Of a DNA stretch of 64,000 bases, positions 42,204-51,338 are shown one piece after another. Where the stretch lies: positions 1-64,000 of the forward strand of contig CABIXF010000007.1 in assembly GCA_902362595.1 (NCBI GenBank), given 5' to 3'. The position numbers were made by a program, and so were the translations under genes. The notes beneath the pieces are model-generated. The model was given only the letters and a program-made list of their open reading frames with translations, was not told the origin of the DNA and ran no database searches. Position 1 is the first letter of the stretch. The number at the start of each line of letters is the position of its first letter. This DNA is from Bacteroidaceae bacterium. Lineage in GTDB: Bacteria > Bacteroidota > Bacteroidia > Bacteroidales > Bacteroidaceae.

Positions 42204-43694
42204 TTAAAAGATGATACCTGTTTTTTTGACGGTGAGCATGCCTCCGGTGGAGTTGCCCAGGTAGTTGCCGCGGTCGAGTCCGAGGGCCAGCGAAGCGCTC
42301 CAGCCTTTGGCCCACGAGGGGGTGTAGGTGGCTTCGTAGAGGGAGCTGAACTGTTTCCGCTGCTTGTCGAGGGGGTTGTTGTAGGTACCCCAGTGGCGGA
42401 CGAACGAGAGCAGTACGCGGTAGCCCCATTCGGAGGTGGGCTGGCCGCTCAGGCCCAGGTGCTGTGCCCTGACACGGTTGCTGCGGATGGTGATTTCGTG
42501 GTTCTCGTTGTAGGCGGGACCGGGAAGGAGGGGATTGCCCATGCCCATGCCCTGGTGCTGCCATGCGCCGTAGATGTAGTGGTTGTAGTAGTTGTCGTTG
42601 GCGCTGATCTGGTATTCGGGAAACTGGCCCCAGAAGCTGTCGTACTGCAGGGGACCGGTCTGGTCTTTGGTGGAGAGGCTTTCCCACACGGCGGAGGTAA
42701 TCCAGCGGTTGCGGGGGAAGGTGATTTCCAGTCCGAGCTGGCCGTCTTTCCACCGTCCGTATTCCCAGAACATCTGCGAGTGGTCTTCGAAGTAGTGCTC
42801 CAGGTAGGCGCGGAACTTCCATTCACCCAGGTAGTAGTTGAGGGCGAAGTTCCAGCTTCCCAGCATGTTGCCTTCCACGTTCACCTGTTCGCCTTCGGGG
42901 GTTTCCGTGCCGCCCGACTGCGGAAGGAAGGCTTTCCAGTAGGCTTTCAGGTCGTTGGGCATGTCGACGATTTTCTCCGTGCTGCCGTCTTCGTGCTTCA
43001 GGTACTGGTCGCCGCCGAACTGGGTGGCCATCAGGATGCCGAACTCCAGTTCGAGGGGGAGCTTTTCCTTGTTGCCCAGGCGCAGCATGAGCGACTTGCT
43101 GTGGTAGAGCACGTCTTTCACGAAGGTCTGTCCGGGACGTACGAAGTCTTCCTGCCACCCGTTCTCGGTGAAGGAGCCGTAGGCAAGGTGGCCCTTGAAG
43201 GCGAGCCAGCCGCGGGTGCCCGGCACTTGGAGGTAGTCTTTTATCTCCACCCTTATCTGGGGAATGGGCTGGGTGTTGGGGCCTTCTACCAGCATGCCGC
43301 TGCTGAGGGCCGTGTTCTTGGTGAGGGGGAAGCCTTCACGCTCGCGGCTGCCGATGCTCAGGGTGAGCTTCTTCCAGGAGAAATCGGAGTATATCTGATG
43401 GATGGCCACGTTTTGTGCGTGGTGGACGGCGGCGGTGAGGTCCAGTCCGGCTTCAATGCGCCAGTCGCGGGGGAACTGTTTCTCGTAGGCGATGCCGGCC
43501 AGCAGGTAGCCGGAGTTGGGCTGTACGCTCGACAGTCCGTAGCGGTTGCCCGTGAACCAGAGGGGGGCGTAGGTGCCGCTGCCGGCAGTGGCGCCCAGTT
43601 CCACGCGGTAGACAAATGAGGTGGAGTCGGCTGTCTGGGCGTGCAGTGCGCTTCCCGACAGCAGGCTGAGTAATAAAAGGGTACGTAGTTTCAT
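42204..43694 (-). CDS. capsule assembly protein, Wzi family
   Basis: The 496-residue outer-membrane beta-barrel protein has a signal peptide ending near LHAQ. The Wzi family signature starts with YRVELGATAGSGTYAPLWFTGN and RYGLSS, and repeated aromatic strands follow. Wzi proteins anchor capsular polysaccharide to the cell surface. It follows the Wzz-type gene by 16 bases. CPS1 has no equivalent. Confidence 0.85.
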   Translation of the reverse strand: MKLRTLLLLSLLSGSALHAQTADSTSFVYRVELGATAGSGTYAPLWFTGNRYGLSSVQPNSGYLLAGIAYEKQFPRDWRIEAGLDLTAAVHHAQNVAIHQIYSDFSWKKLTLSIGSREREGFPLTKNTALSSGMLVEGPNTQPIPQIRVEIKDYLQVPGTRGWLAFKGHLAYGSFTENGWQEDFVRPGQTFVKDVLYHSKSLMLRLGNKEKLPLELEFGILMATQFGGDQYLKHEDGSTEKIVDMPNDLKAYWKAFLPQSGGTETPEGEQVNVEGNMLGSWNFALNYYLGEWKFRAYLEHYFEDHSQMFWEYGRWKDGQLGLEITFPRNRWITSAVWESLSTKDQTGPLQYDSFWGQFPEYQISANDNYYNHYIYGAWQHQGMGMGNPLLPGPAYNENHEITIRSNRVRAQHLGLSGQPTSEWGYRVLLSFVRHWGTYNNPLDKQRKQFSSLYEATYTPSWAKGWSASLALGLDRGNYLGNSTGGMLTVKKTGIIF

Positions 43695-43710
43695 TATGCG
43701 AATTTAGAGT

Positions 43711-44820
43711 TTAGTCTTTCTTTTTCAGTTCATTCCGGACGCGGGCCCACAGGTCTTTGCCGAAAAGAATCCAGCCCGATTCGGCCAGGAAGGCCAGGAA
43801 GGCGAAGGCCACGGCGAGCATCGAGGTTTTGGGCGATGCCGGAGCCAGGGGCACGGTGGCGGGTTCCACCACGGCAAACACGGGCTTGGCTTCCTGCAGC
43901 TTGCCGCGGAGCACCTGGAGCTGGGCCATGGACTGGCTGTAGATTTGTTCGGCCAGGGTCAGGTTTTTCTGCAACCGGTCTTTCTCGGTGGTCACGGTCT
44001 GCAGCACGATGTTGCGGTTGGCGTCGGCAAACTTCGCGTATTCCTGCTGGGCAGCGAAGTATTCCTTGCGGTACTGCTGGCACAGGTGGAGCTGGAAGTC
44101 GTAGTCCTGACGGGCCTTGCGGGTGCGGTAGTCGGTGATGTATTCCTGAAGCTTGCTGATGGCACTGTCGGCCACGATGGCGGTAGCCAGGGGGTCTTGC
44201 AGGGTCACGCTGACCTCGGTGATGTTGGTCTTCTTGTCGGTCTTCACCTTGAGCACGCCCTTGAGCATGCCGATGCGCTCGTTCTGTTCCGGGGTGAGCT
44301 GGAAGGGGTCGATGGCGGCGCGGGTGGTGTCTTCCGATTCGTCGCGGAAGAGGGACATGAGTCCTCCCACGGCCATGCCCGGGGCGTTCATCACGTAGGT
44401 CCACCAGGGTTTCCGCTGGGTGTCGAGGTAGTCGTAGAGCAGGCTTTCCTTGCCGTCGCGGGTCTTGACCGGAATCTGGAGCAGCTCGAGGGCGAAGGGG
44501 TTGGTCTTGACAATCTCGGGAAACATGTTGAAGGTCAGGGCGTCTTCACCGAAGCCGGTAGAGACGTTGCCCAGGCCGAACATGGAGGCCAGGCCGGAGA
44601 GGCCGTTGGTGGCGGTCAGTCCCGACTCGGGCGAGAGGCTGACGTTGACTTTGTAGGTGGTGGGCAGGCTGAAGCTGAGCACGATGCCGACCACGAGGCC
44701 GATGCCTACGGCCTTGTAGAGCTTTTTCCGTTGTGCATATAATTTGCGGAAGATGGCGAAGAGGTCGATTTCTTTCATTTCCTTTTCTTCCTTTTGCTGT
44801 GTTTGAGGGTCTTCTGTCAT
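43711..44820 (-). CDS. Wzz-type chain-length determinant
   Basis: The 369-residue protein (possible alternative start at Met15, MKEIDLF) has two membrane segments: VGIGLVVGIVLSFSLP near 40, and ASPKTSMLAVAFAFLAFLAE near the C-terminus. A periplasmic coiled coil lies between (KEYFAAQQEYAKFADANRN). There is no kinase domain. It should set the chain length of the CPS2 polymer, in contrast to the full Wzc in CPS1. Confidence 0.85.
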   Translation of the reverse strand: MTEDPQTQQKEEKEMKEIDLFAIFRKLYAQRKKLYKAVGIGLVVGIVLSFSLPTTYKVNVSLSPESGLTATNGLSGLASMFGLGNVSTGFGEDALTFNMFPEIVKTNPFALELLQIPVKTRDGKESLLYDYLDTQRKPWWTYVMNAPGMAVGGLMSLFRDESEDTTRAAIDPFQLTPEQNERIGMLKGVLKVKTDKKTNITEVSVTLQDPLATAIVADSAISKLQEYITDYRTRKARQDYDFQLHLCQQYRKEYFAAQQEYAKFADANRNIVLQTVTTEKDRLQKNLTLAEQIYSQSMAQLQVLRGKLQEAKPVFAVVEPATVPLAPASPKTSMLAVAFAFLAFLAESGWILFGKDLWARVRNELKKKD

Positions 44821-44860
44821 TCTATGAGTGGTTTTGGGTGGTAAAAGTAATGGAATTCTG

Positions 44861-45685
44861 TCATTTACGCAAGAGTTTCTGGTAGATGAACTGCCGGAGG
44901 GCGCTGGGCGTGAGCCGCACGGTGCCGCGAACCAGGATGTTGTAGGCCAGGGTGGGCAGGCCGAAGAGGCCCATACGGTAGAAATCTATCTGCGAGCGGA
45001 TGTCGGCCAGGGCGTATTTCCATCCTCCCCGCCGCTTGATCATGCTGCGGGAGAAACGGAAGTAGAGCAGGCTTTGCTGCACGTTGTAGAACCGGGCGCC
45101 GGTCATCAGCATCTTGACCCACAGGCGGTAGTCTTCGGGGAAGCCTTCGTAGCCGCCGGCACGGAGGACGGCTTGCTTGCGGTAGATCACCACGGGGTGG
45201 TTCACGGGACACCGGTGACGGGCGTAGGCGCGTATCTCGTCGTGGGTCTCGGGCAGCTTCTTGACCGCCAGAAGGTGGTCGGGGCTGCCTTCGAATTCTT
45301 CAATCCAGGCGCTGCAGATGTCTATCTCGGGATGGGCTTCGAACACCTTCAGCTGGATTTCGAAGCGTTCGGGACGGGCGATGTCGTCGGTGTCCATGCG
45401 GGCGATGAGGTCGTAGCGGCAGTGGCGGATGCCTTCGTTCAGGGCGTTTCCCAGGCCTTGGTTGCGCGGCAGGCTCACCGTGCGGAGCAGGGGGCACCGC
45501 TGCTGGTATTCCCGGATGGTCTGTGTCAGGACGTCGGGCAGGGGGCCGTCTTCCACGAGGATGATTTCGTCGGGCTGACGGGTCTGGCACAACAGGCTGT
45601 CGAGGGCTTCACGCAGGCAGGAATCTTGTTCCTTGGCGTAGACCGACAGCAACACGGAAAATGGAATATGGTTTAGGGAGGACAT
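44861..45685 (-). CDS. GT2-family glycosyltransferase (CPS2)
   Basis: The 274-residue GT-A enzyme has an N-terminal FSVLLSVYAKEQDSCLREAL, ILVEDGPLPD, and LIARMDTDDIARPERFE with the DxD metal site. It adds a sugar to the CPS2 repeat unit; the sugar is unknown. Confidence 0.88.
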   Translation of the reverse strand: MSSLNHIPFSVLLSVYAKEQDSCLREALDSLLCQTRQPDEIILVEDGPLPDVLTQTIREYQQRCPLLRTVSLPRNQGLGNALNEGIRHCRYDLIARMDTDDIARPERFEIQLKVFEAHPEIDICSAWIEEFEGSPDHLLAVKKLPETHDEIRAYARHRCPVNHPVVIYRKQAVLRAGGYEGFPEDYRLWVKMLMTGARFYNVQQSLLYFRFSRSMIKRRGGWKYALADIRSQIDFYRMGLFGLPTLAYNILVRGTVRLTPSALRQFIYQKLLRK

Positions 45686-45700
45686 GGATGAATAGGGTCT

Positions 45701-46756
45701 TTATGAATGTTTTTTGGTTTCGAGTACGGACTGGTAGATGGCGAGGTGGGTCTGGTAGAATATCTCGGGCGAAAAGGCCTGAAGGTATTTCTGGTACAGG
45801 TGCTCGCCGAGGCTGTCGTCTTCGCGGGCGCGGCGGATGGCGTCTACCAGCGAGGGGATGTCTTCGAGCTGGAAGAAGGAGACTTCGGTGCGGTCCACCA
45901 CTTCGCGGAACACGGGGAGGTCGGAGCACACCACTTTCTTCTTGTAGAGGGCGGCCTCGATGAGGGTGAGGACGAATCCTTCGCTGCGGCTGGGCAGGGC
46001 GTAGATGTCGTAGTAGGGCAGGTAGCGGCAGGCGTCTTTCCGGTAGCCTGTGAACCAGACGCGGGAAGAGGTGCCGTTGGCGAGGCTCTGCTGACGGAGG
46101 GGTTCGAGGCTCTTGCCGTCGCCCACCACCATGAGCTTGTAGTCGGGCAGGAGGGGCAGGGCCTGGATAAGCTGGTCGATGCCCTTGCGGGGGGTGAGGG
46201 CCGCGTGGACGCCGATGAGGGGGGAGCTGCCCTTGAAACGGAGGATGGCGGCTTCCTCGTCGGCCGTGACGGTCAGTCCTTCCGGCAGGGTGCGCGTGTT
46301 GTAGGCGCAGGCCAGCTTCTCGGGCTTGAACCAGCGGGTGTAGTACTGGAGGGCGTTGCGGGTGAGGGTGATGAGCTTGTCGTGGCGGCACAGCATGCAC
46401 ATCCAGAGGTTGCCGGCTGTGTAGGCCACGAAGGGGTTGTACTGGTAGGAGAAGTCGGCCAGGATGTAGTTGTGCAGGGTGGAGAGGACTCCGGCCCGGC
46501 AGTGACGCGGCTTGTGGACGAAGACGTAACAGTCGGGACGCAGGCCGTGCGTATGGATGATGTCGAAGGGACGGAAGTCGATGGCGTGTGAGAAGGTGAT
46601 TCTTTTTACGGGGCAGGGAAACTGGATTTCCTGTTCCGGGTCGAAGTAGAACACCTTGCAGGTGTGGCCGTGGCGGAGCATCTGGCGCACCAGCTCCAGC
46701 ACCACGATGACCGGGCCTTTGTTGGCCAGTTTGGGAACGATATAGGCGATGTGCAT
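45701..46756 (-). CDS. GT4-family glycosyltransferase (CPS2)
   Basis: The 351-residue GT-B enzyme has an N-terminal HIAYIVPKLANKGPVIVVLE, a central LIGVHAALTPRKGIDQLI, and the donor motif PSRSEGFVLTLIEAALYKK. It lies between wzy and a GT2 gene with short gaps. Confidence 0.88.
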   Translation of the reverse strand: MHIAYIVPKLANKGPVIVVLELVRQMLRHGHTCKVFYFDPEQEIQFPCPVKRITFSHAIDFRPFDIIHTHGLRPDCYVFVHKPRHCRAGVLSTLHNYILADFSYQYNPFVAYTAGNLWMCMLCRHDKLITLTRNALQYYTRWFKPEKLACAYNTRTLPEGLTVTADEEAAILRFKGSSPLIGVHAALTPRKGIDQLIQALPLLPDYKLMVVGDGKSLEPLRQQSLANGTSSRVWFTGYRKDACRYLPYYDIYALPSRSEGFVLTLIEAALYKKKVVCSDLPVFREVVDRTEVSFFQLEDIPSLVDAIRRAREDDSLGEHLYQKYLQAFSPEIFYQTHLAIYQSVLETKKHS

Positions 46757-46774
46757 AGCGTGAGTGAAAATGCG

Positions 46775-47824
46775 TTAGGAGGTGAAATAGTTCCAGAATT
46801 CAGGTTCCTGCATCAGCTTCTGGAAGTTCAGGAGGAACAGCAGGGCCGTGAGGAACCAGCAGATGAAGTATCCGCAGGCCCGGGGCTTGACCACGAGGGC
46901 CAGGGCGGGGATGATGAAAATCTCGCAGGTGGCGAAGATGGTGGCCAGTCGTCCGCCGATTTCTCCCATGTTGCAGGTGAGAAGCAGGAGGAGCGTGGAA
47001 TAGAGGTAGGCGTTGCGGATGAGGTAGTAGCCTTTCTGCCGGTCCTTGAGCAGGGGCTCGAAGTAGAAGAAGGCCAGGCAGAGGAAGAGCTGGAAGAAGA
47101 GCACGGGGTTGAGGATGCCCAGGTTCTCCGTGCCGATGTAGCGGAGGAAGATGCCGAACCCGGTCTGCACGAGCACGAGTTTCAGCAGCATGCCGCCCAC
47201 CACTCCGGCCACGAGGCTTCCGGCCACGAGCAGGAGGACCTGCCGCATCGACAGCCGGAACTTGTAGAGGAAGACGAAGGGCAGGACGATGACGGAGCTG
47301 TAGTGCATCATGCAGGCAAAGAAGAGGAACCACAGGAAGGTGCGTTTCCGGTCTTCCAGGAGGTACTTGAGTCCGTAGATGAGGATGACCATGGCCAGGG
47401 CCTGACGGATCTGGTTCATGTCGCGGATGATGAGGAAGCGGGCGTAGTAGGTGCAGAAGCCCAGCAGCGGATAGAGGGAGAACTCCTTCAGGCTCTTCAC
47501 CAGAAAGCTGACGGTGAGGGCCGAGATGGCCAGGAAGTAGAAGTCGATGTTGTTCCAGATGCTCTTCAGGAGGACGGAGAGGAGGTAGAAGCCGTGTTCG
47601 GCATAGCCTTTCTCTTCGTTGTTCCACTGCCAGAGGGTGTCGGTCTGGTCGTTGAAGAAGGTGATGTAGTTGATGGAGTCGGTGCCGCTCTCGCCCCGGA
47701 AACCGATGAAGAGAACCATGCAGACCGCGATGGCCGACAGGACGAAGTTGCGCTGGCGGACCCGGCAGAAGTCGATGAAAAGCAGTACCGACAGCAGGAA
47801 GAAGATGAGCGGATAGATGTACAT
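46775..47824 (-). CDS. wzy: EpsG-family polysaccharide polymerase (Wzy), CPS2
   Basis: The 349-residue membrane protein has about ten helices, with early loop FRGESGTDSINYITFF typical of EpsG, and IIRDMNQIRQALAMVILIY, the R-x-A/L polymerase region. It polymerises the CPS2 unit. In contrast to the CPS1 wzy, a 60-base hand count (47401-47460) gives 35 G/C of 60. Confidence 0.82.
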   Translation of the reverse strand: MYIYPLIFFLLSVLLFIDFCRVRQRNFVLSAIAVCMVLFIGFRGESGTDSINYITFFNDQTDTLWQWNNEEKGYAEHGFYLLSVLLKSIWNNIDFYFLAISALTVSFLVKSLKEFSLYPLLGFCTYYARFLIIRDMNQIRQALAMVILIYGLKYLLEDRKRTFLWFLFFACMMHYSSVIVLPFVFLYKFRLSMRQVLLLVAGSLVAGVVGGMLLKLVLVQTGFGIFLRYIGTENLGILNPVLFFQLFLCLAFFYFEPLLKDRQKGYYLIRNAYLYSTLLLLLTCNMGEIGGRLATIFATCEIFIIPALALVVKPRACGYFICWFLTALLFLLNFQKLMQEPEFWNYFTS

Positions 47825-47833
47825 GGGTATCTT

Positions 47834-48811
47834 TTATGCTTGGGTGGAGGTGAAGCAGCGCATGAACGTGGTGTAGAACCAGGGACAGCACAGCAGACGG
47901 CACCGCAGACGGCGTTCGAGGTTGAGGTGGGTGCGGCCGATGCGGAAGGCACCGAGACGGCACAGACGGCGGTACTCTTCCTGTTTCAGGGAGAGGGGGA
48001 TGCGGCCGAAGAAGAGCCGGTTGATGCTGAAGAACTTGTGGGTGTCGACCCATTGGCGGGCTGCCTGGTCGTAGGAGCTGTCGGAGGTGTAGCGGGCGCT
48101 TTCAATCTCGACAATCTTCTGCCAGCTGCGGATGGATTTCAGCACCTGCTGGTAGCCGCGGGTGGTGGTGATGCTGCCTTCCCGGTGGAAGTAGTTGTAG
48201 ACTCGCACATCGCGGAAGGTCATGCGGCGGACGTATTTGTAGAGGTGGAGGGTGAACTCGTAGTCCTCGTGGATGATGCCTTCGGTGAAGCGCACCGCAT
48301 GGCGGGTGAGGAGCTCCCTGCGCACGAGGAAGAACCAGGCGCTGATGCCCACGGGGTAGTCGCGGATGTAGGTCTCGCCCGAGATGACCTTACCCACCGG
48401 CTGCCGGGAGGGGTTGAAGCCTGCCGGGCTCTTGTCGGGCCAGATGTCGCAGTAGTTGAAGGCCAGCAGGTCGAGGTCGAGGGCGTCGGCCTGGTCGAGC
48501 AGGTCTTTCAGCACCCGGCTCTCGACGTAGTCGTCCGAGTCGACGAACCAGATGTATTTGCCGCGGGCATGCGGGATGCCGAAGTTGCGGGCCGAGCTCA
48601 GTCCGCCGTTGGGCTTGTGCACGAGGACCAGGTTGGAGAACTCCCGGCTGAGCTGTTCGACCAGGGAGATGGAGCGGTCTTGCGAACCGTCGTCCACCAC
48701 GATGATTTCATAGTCCTCGCGGGGGATGTCCTGCTGTTCCAGGGAACGGATGCACCGTTCCACGTAGCGTTCCACGTTGTAGACGGGTACGATGAGGGAG
48801 AGACGGATCAT
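47834..48811 (-). CDS. GT2-family glycosyltransferase (CPS2)
   Basis: The start is set at 48811 (MIRLSLIVPVYN), overlapping the upstream stop by 4 bases. A longer in-frame reading is a GC-rich extension without family resemblance. The 325-residue GT-A enzyme has IIVVDDGSQDRS and YIWFVDSDDYVES, the nucleotide and metal sites. The C-terminal helical part is long. Confidence 0.88.
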   Translation of the reverse strand: MIRLSLIVPVYNVERYVERCIRSLEQQDIPREDYEIIVVDDGSQDRSISLVEQLSREFSNLVLVHKPNGGLSSARNFGIPHARGKYIWFVDSDDYVESRVLKDLLDQADALDLDLLAFNYCDIWPDKSPAGFNPSRQPVGKVISGETYIRDYPVGISAWFFLVRRELLTRHAVRFTEGIIHEDYEFTLHLYKYVRRMTFRDVRVYNYFHREGSITTTRGYQQVLKSIRSWQKIVEIESARYTSDSSYDQAARQWVDTHKFFSINRLFFGRIPLSLKQEEYRRLCRLGAFRIGRTHLNLERRLRCRLLCCPWFYTTFMRCFTSTQA

Positions 48812-49545
48812 TCTTTCTTGATTTTTTTGTAACTGCGGTTGTACACCCAGAAAAGGAGGGGGTTGTTGCGGATGAACTGGTAGATGTTTTTCTTGAGCTT
48901 GCTGCTCTTCGACACCCACGAGCCCGCGAAATGGTGGACGGTGTAGGTGTTCCGTGTGCGGGTGACCTTGCCGGTGGTGTAGGACTTGGCCGTGAAGTAG
49001 TCGTTCGGGAAGAGGTAGACGGTCTGCGGGTCGTCGGCCAGCTTCAGGGTGGTCCGTTTCTGGAAACGGTGGTCGGCCGAGAGCAGGCTGTACATGATTT
49101 CGGGCAGGGGCGTGATGCTCATGCGTCCCTGTGCGTCGATGAAGTTCCGGTCGTGGTAGTAGTCCAGGCACTGTTTGAGGAGGGGGTGGTGCTTTTCCGC
49201 CCCGAAGATGCCAGCCTCGATGCCGTCTTCCTTTTCGTAGCCGAAAAAGTAGGGGCTGTCCAGCAGTTCGTCGAAGGGCTTGACCACCTCGATGTCCATG
49301 TCCATGTAGATGCCGCCGTAGTGGTAGACGGCATACAGGCGGATGTAGTCGGCCGCGAAGGCATATTTACGGGCTTCGAAGGCCTGCCGCACCCATTCGG
49401 AAGAATGGAGGTCGAAACGGTTCCGGTCCCACAGGATGAACTCATAGTCGGGGAGTTTGGCTTTCCACGTGGCCATATAGTCTTGCAGGTTCTGGGGAAC
49501 GGGGTCGCCGCTCAGCCAGCAGTAATGTATGATTTTGGGTATCAT
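48808..49545 (-). CDS. GT32-family capsular polysaccharide synthesis glycosyltransferase (CPS2)
   Basis: The 245-residue protein begins MIPKIIHYCWLSGDPVPQ and carries AADYIRLYAVYHYGGIYMDM, the DxD region of GT32 (OCH1-like) transferases. It adds a hexose or HexNAc to the CPS2 unit. It overlaps both neighbours by 4 bases. Confidence 0.9.
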   Translation of the reverse strand: MIPKIIHYCWLSGDPVPQNLQDYMATWKAKLPDYEFILWDRNRFDLHSSEWVRQAFEARKYAFAADYIRLYAVYHYGGIYMDMDIEVVKPFDELLDSPYFFGYEKEDGIEAGIFGAEKHHPLLKQCLDYYHDRNFIDAQGRMSITPLPEIMYSLLSADHRFQKRTTLKLADDPQTVYLFPNDYFTAKSYTTGKVTRTRNTYTVHHFAGSWVSKSSKLKKNIYQFIRNNPLLFWVYNRSYKKIKKE

Positions 49546-50429
49546 TTGGCAGAAGGTTTAGCGGGCTGGCCGACTTTCTGCAGCCGGTAGCGCCAGATTT
49601 GTGCTTCGTTTTTCTTTCCCCTCAGCCGCAGGTAGAGGAAGTTGGCCAGGGCATTGAGGGCGTAGGGGAGGTTGCTGAGGTGGTAGTAGGCCCGGCCATA
49701 CCGTTTGGTGTAGTAGGTGCGGCGTGCGTCGAAGAGGAAGTCTTCGTAGTGCGTCCGCAGGGTGAAACTCTGTCCTTCCAGGTGGATAATCCGGGAAGTG
49801 GGGACGTTGTAGATGCGGTAGCCCAGCTGTCTGACCTGGTAGCACAGGTAGGTTTCTTCGAGGTACATGAAGAAGTCCTTGTCGAAGCCGCCGATGCGGT
49901 CGAAGAGGGCCTTGGAAATCATCAGGGCCGCGCCCACCACGTGCGGCACCTCTTTCGGGGCCGTCCCGGCGTTGAAGTCTTCGTTGAAGCGGGTCATGGT
50001 GCACGACCGCGAGTTGATGAGCTCCTGGAGGATGCCCGGCTCGCGCATCTCGTAGGAATGTCCCGGGGTCTGGTCGGCCTTGTAGAGGTTGGCCCCGCAG
50101 ACGCCGGCTTCCGGGTGTCCTTCCATGAAGTCGAACAGCTCTTTCACGGCGTTGTTCATCAGCAGGGTGTCGGGGTTCAGGCAGAACAGGTACTTCCCGC
50201 GGGCATGCGAGGCCCCCAGGTTGTTGGCCCTTCCGAAGCCCAGGTTCTCGGGCGAAGGCAGGAAGGTGATGCGGCGGTCGTCGGGCAGCAGGGTGGGCCG
50301 GACCGGCGAGGCGTTGTCGACCACGAGCACCTCGAACGAGAGGCCTTCGGTCTTGGCGTACAGACTGTCCAGGCAGTCGAGAATCAGTTTTTCGGTGTTG
50401 TAGTTTACGATGATGACGGATACGTCCAT
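49542..50429 (-). CDS. GT2-family glycosyltransferase, WbbL-like (CPS2)
   Basis: The 295-residue GT-A enzyme has SVIIVNYNTEKLILDCL, VLVVDNASP, ENLGFGRANNLGASHARG and LFCLNPDTLLMNN. These are the motifs of rhamnosyltransferase-like GT2 proteins. The sugar cannot be told from the motif alone. Confidence 0.88.
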   Translation of the reverse strand: MDVSVIIVNYNTEKLILDCLDSLYAKTEGLSFEVLVVDNASPVRPTLLPDDRRITFLPSPENLGFGRANNLGASHARGKYLFCLNPDTLLMNNAVKELFDFMEGHPEAGVCGANLYKADQTPGHSYEMREPGILQELINSRSCTMTRFNEDFNAGTAPKEVPHVVGAALMISKALFDRIGGFDKDFFMYLEETYLCYQVRQLGYRIYNVPTSRIIHLEGQSFTLRTHYEDFLFDARRTYYTKRYGRAYYHLSNLPYALNALANFLYLRLRGKKNEAQIWRYRLQKVGQPAKPSAK

Positions 50430-50459
50430 AGGGTTGGGTCTAGCAGGTTTCTGAATGAG

Positions 50460-51335
50460 TTACAACTGTTTGTCGGCAATCAGCCGGCCCCAGTACTTGG
50501 GCGAGAAAGAGAACAGGAACGACAGGCCTTTCAGCAGGTTCCGGTACCTGTATTTGCCCAGCGGAAGGCTCAGGTCTTCGTCGGGCTGGTCGCAGAAGAA
50601 CAGGAGGGGCACCTCGAAGGTCTTCAGGCCGCGGGCTCGCAGGTAGACATTGAGCAGGCGTTCGGCCATGAACCCGTAGATGCGTTTCTGGTAGGGCGAG
50701 TAATACTCGATGTGGGTTTCCTTTTCCACCTTCTCCAGGATGCCGAACAGCCACTGGCAGTAGCGGTCGAACTCGCTCCAGCCCATGATGAACATGTTGC
50801 AGGGACGGAGCTTGTGGGAGTAGTACATGACGTCGTCGAAGGCCTGGCTGAAAGAGGGGTCGCCGTCGCTCTTGACGAGGCGTTCGAGGGTGCGCAGGTC
50901 GTCGCTCACGTGGGTCACGCAGTAGTCGTTGAAGAGGGACAGCTGCAGCGTCATGGGCTTGGGCATGATGACACAGCCCTCTTCCAGCCGGGTAAGGATG
51001 TCGGCCGGGATGCGGATGTCCTTGCCCTCGCATTCGCCCGTGGGGAAGAGGGTGCAGGGAAAGCCTTTCCGGCCCTGGCGGTGGAAGTCGAAGTAGCGCC
51101 GGTAGTGGCAGAGCCCGATGTAGTCGATGCCCTTCAGGTTCTTCCAGGCCCAGTACAGGGCCGTGAGCTCGCAGTAGCTCGGGTTCTTGGCGCTGATGTG
51201 GTCGCCGCTGTCGTCGCCCTGGATGTGCAGGTCGCACGAAGCCAGTGCCTTGCCCACCTGGATGGGAAGGTAGTCCTTGTCTTTCAGGTAGATGTCGTCT
51301 TTATGGATGCACGTCAGGATTTTGATTGTCGCCAT
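50460..51335 (-). CDS. DUF4422 glycosyltransferase (CPS2)
   Basis: The 291-residue protein has KILTCIHKDDIYLKD, QGDDSGDHISAKNPSYCELT, and IDYIGLCHYRRYFDF, the hallmark of DUF4422. Family members occur beside glf and are thought to be galactofuranosyl- or related transferases. Its position 3 bases after glf agrees with this. Confidence 0.82.
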   Translation of the reverse strand: MATIKILTCIHKDDIYLKDKDYLPIQVGKALASCDLHIQGDDSGDHISAKNPSYCELTALYWAWKNLKGIDYIGLCHYRRYFDFHRQGRKGFPCTLFPTGECEGKDIRIPADILTRLEEGCVIMPKPMTLQLSLFNDYCVTHVSDDLRTLERLVKSDGDPSFSQAFDDVMYYSHKLRPCNMFIMGWSEFDRYCQWLFGILEKVEKETHIEYYSPYQKRIYGFMAERLLNVYLRARGLKTFEVPLLFFCDQPDEDLSLPLGKYRYRNLLKGLSFLFSFSPKYWGRLIADKQL

Positions 51336-51338
51336 CTT

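Noticed and set aside
46664..48832. A very long plus-strand open frame opposite the CPS2 genes
   Set aside because: It is a GC-driven mirror of real minus-strand genes with clear family motifs; its own translation is low-complexity E, D, G and V.
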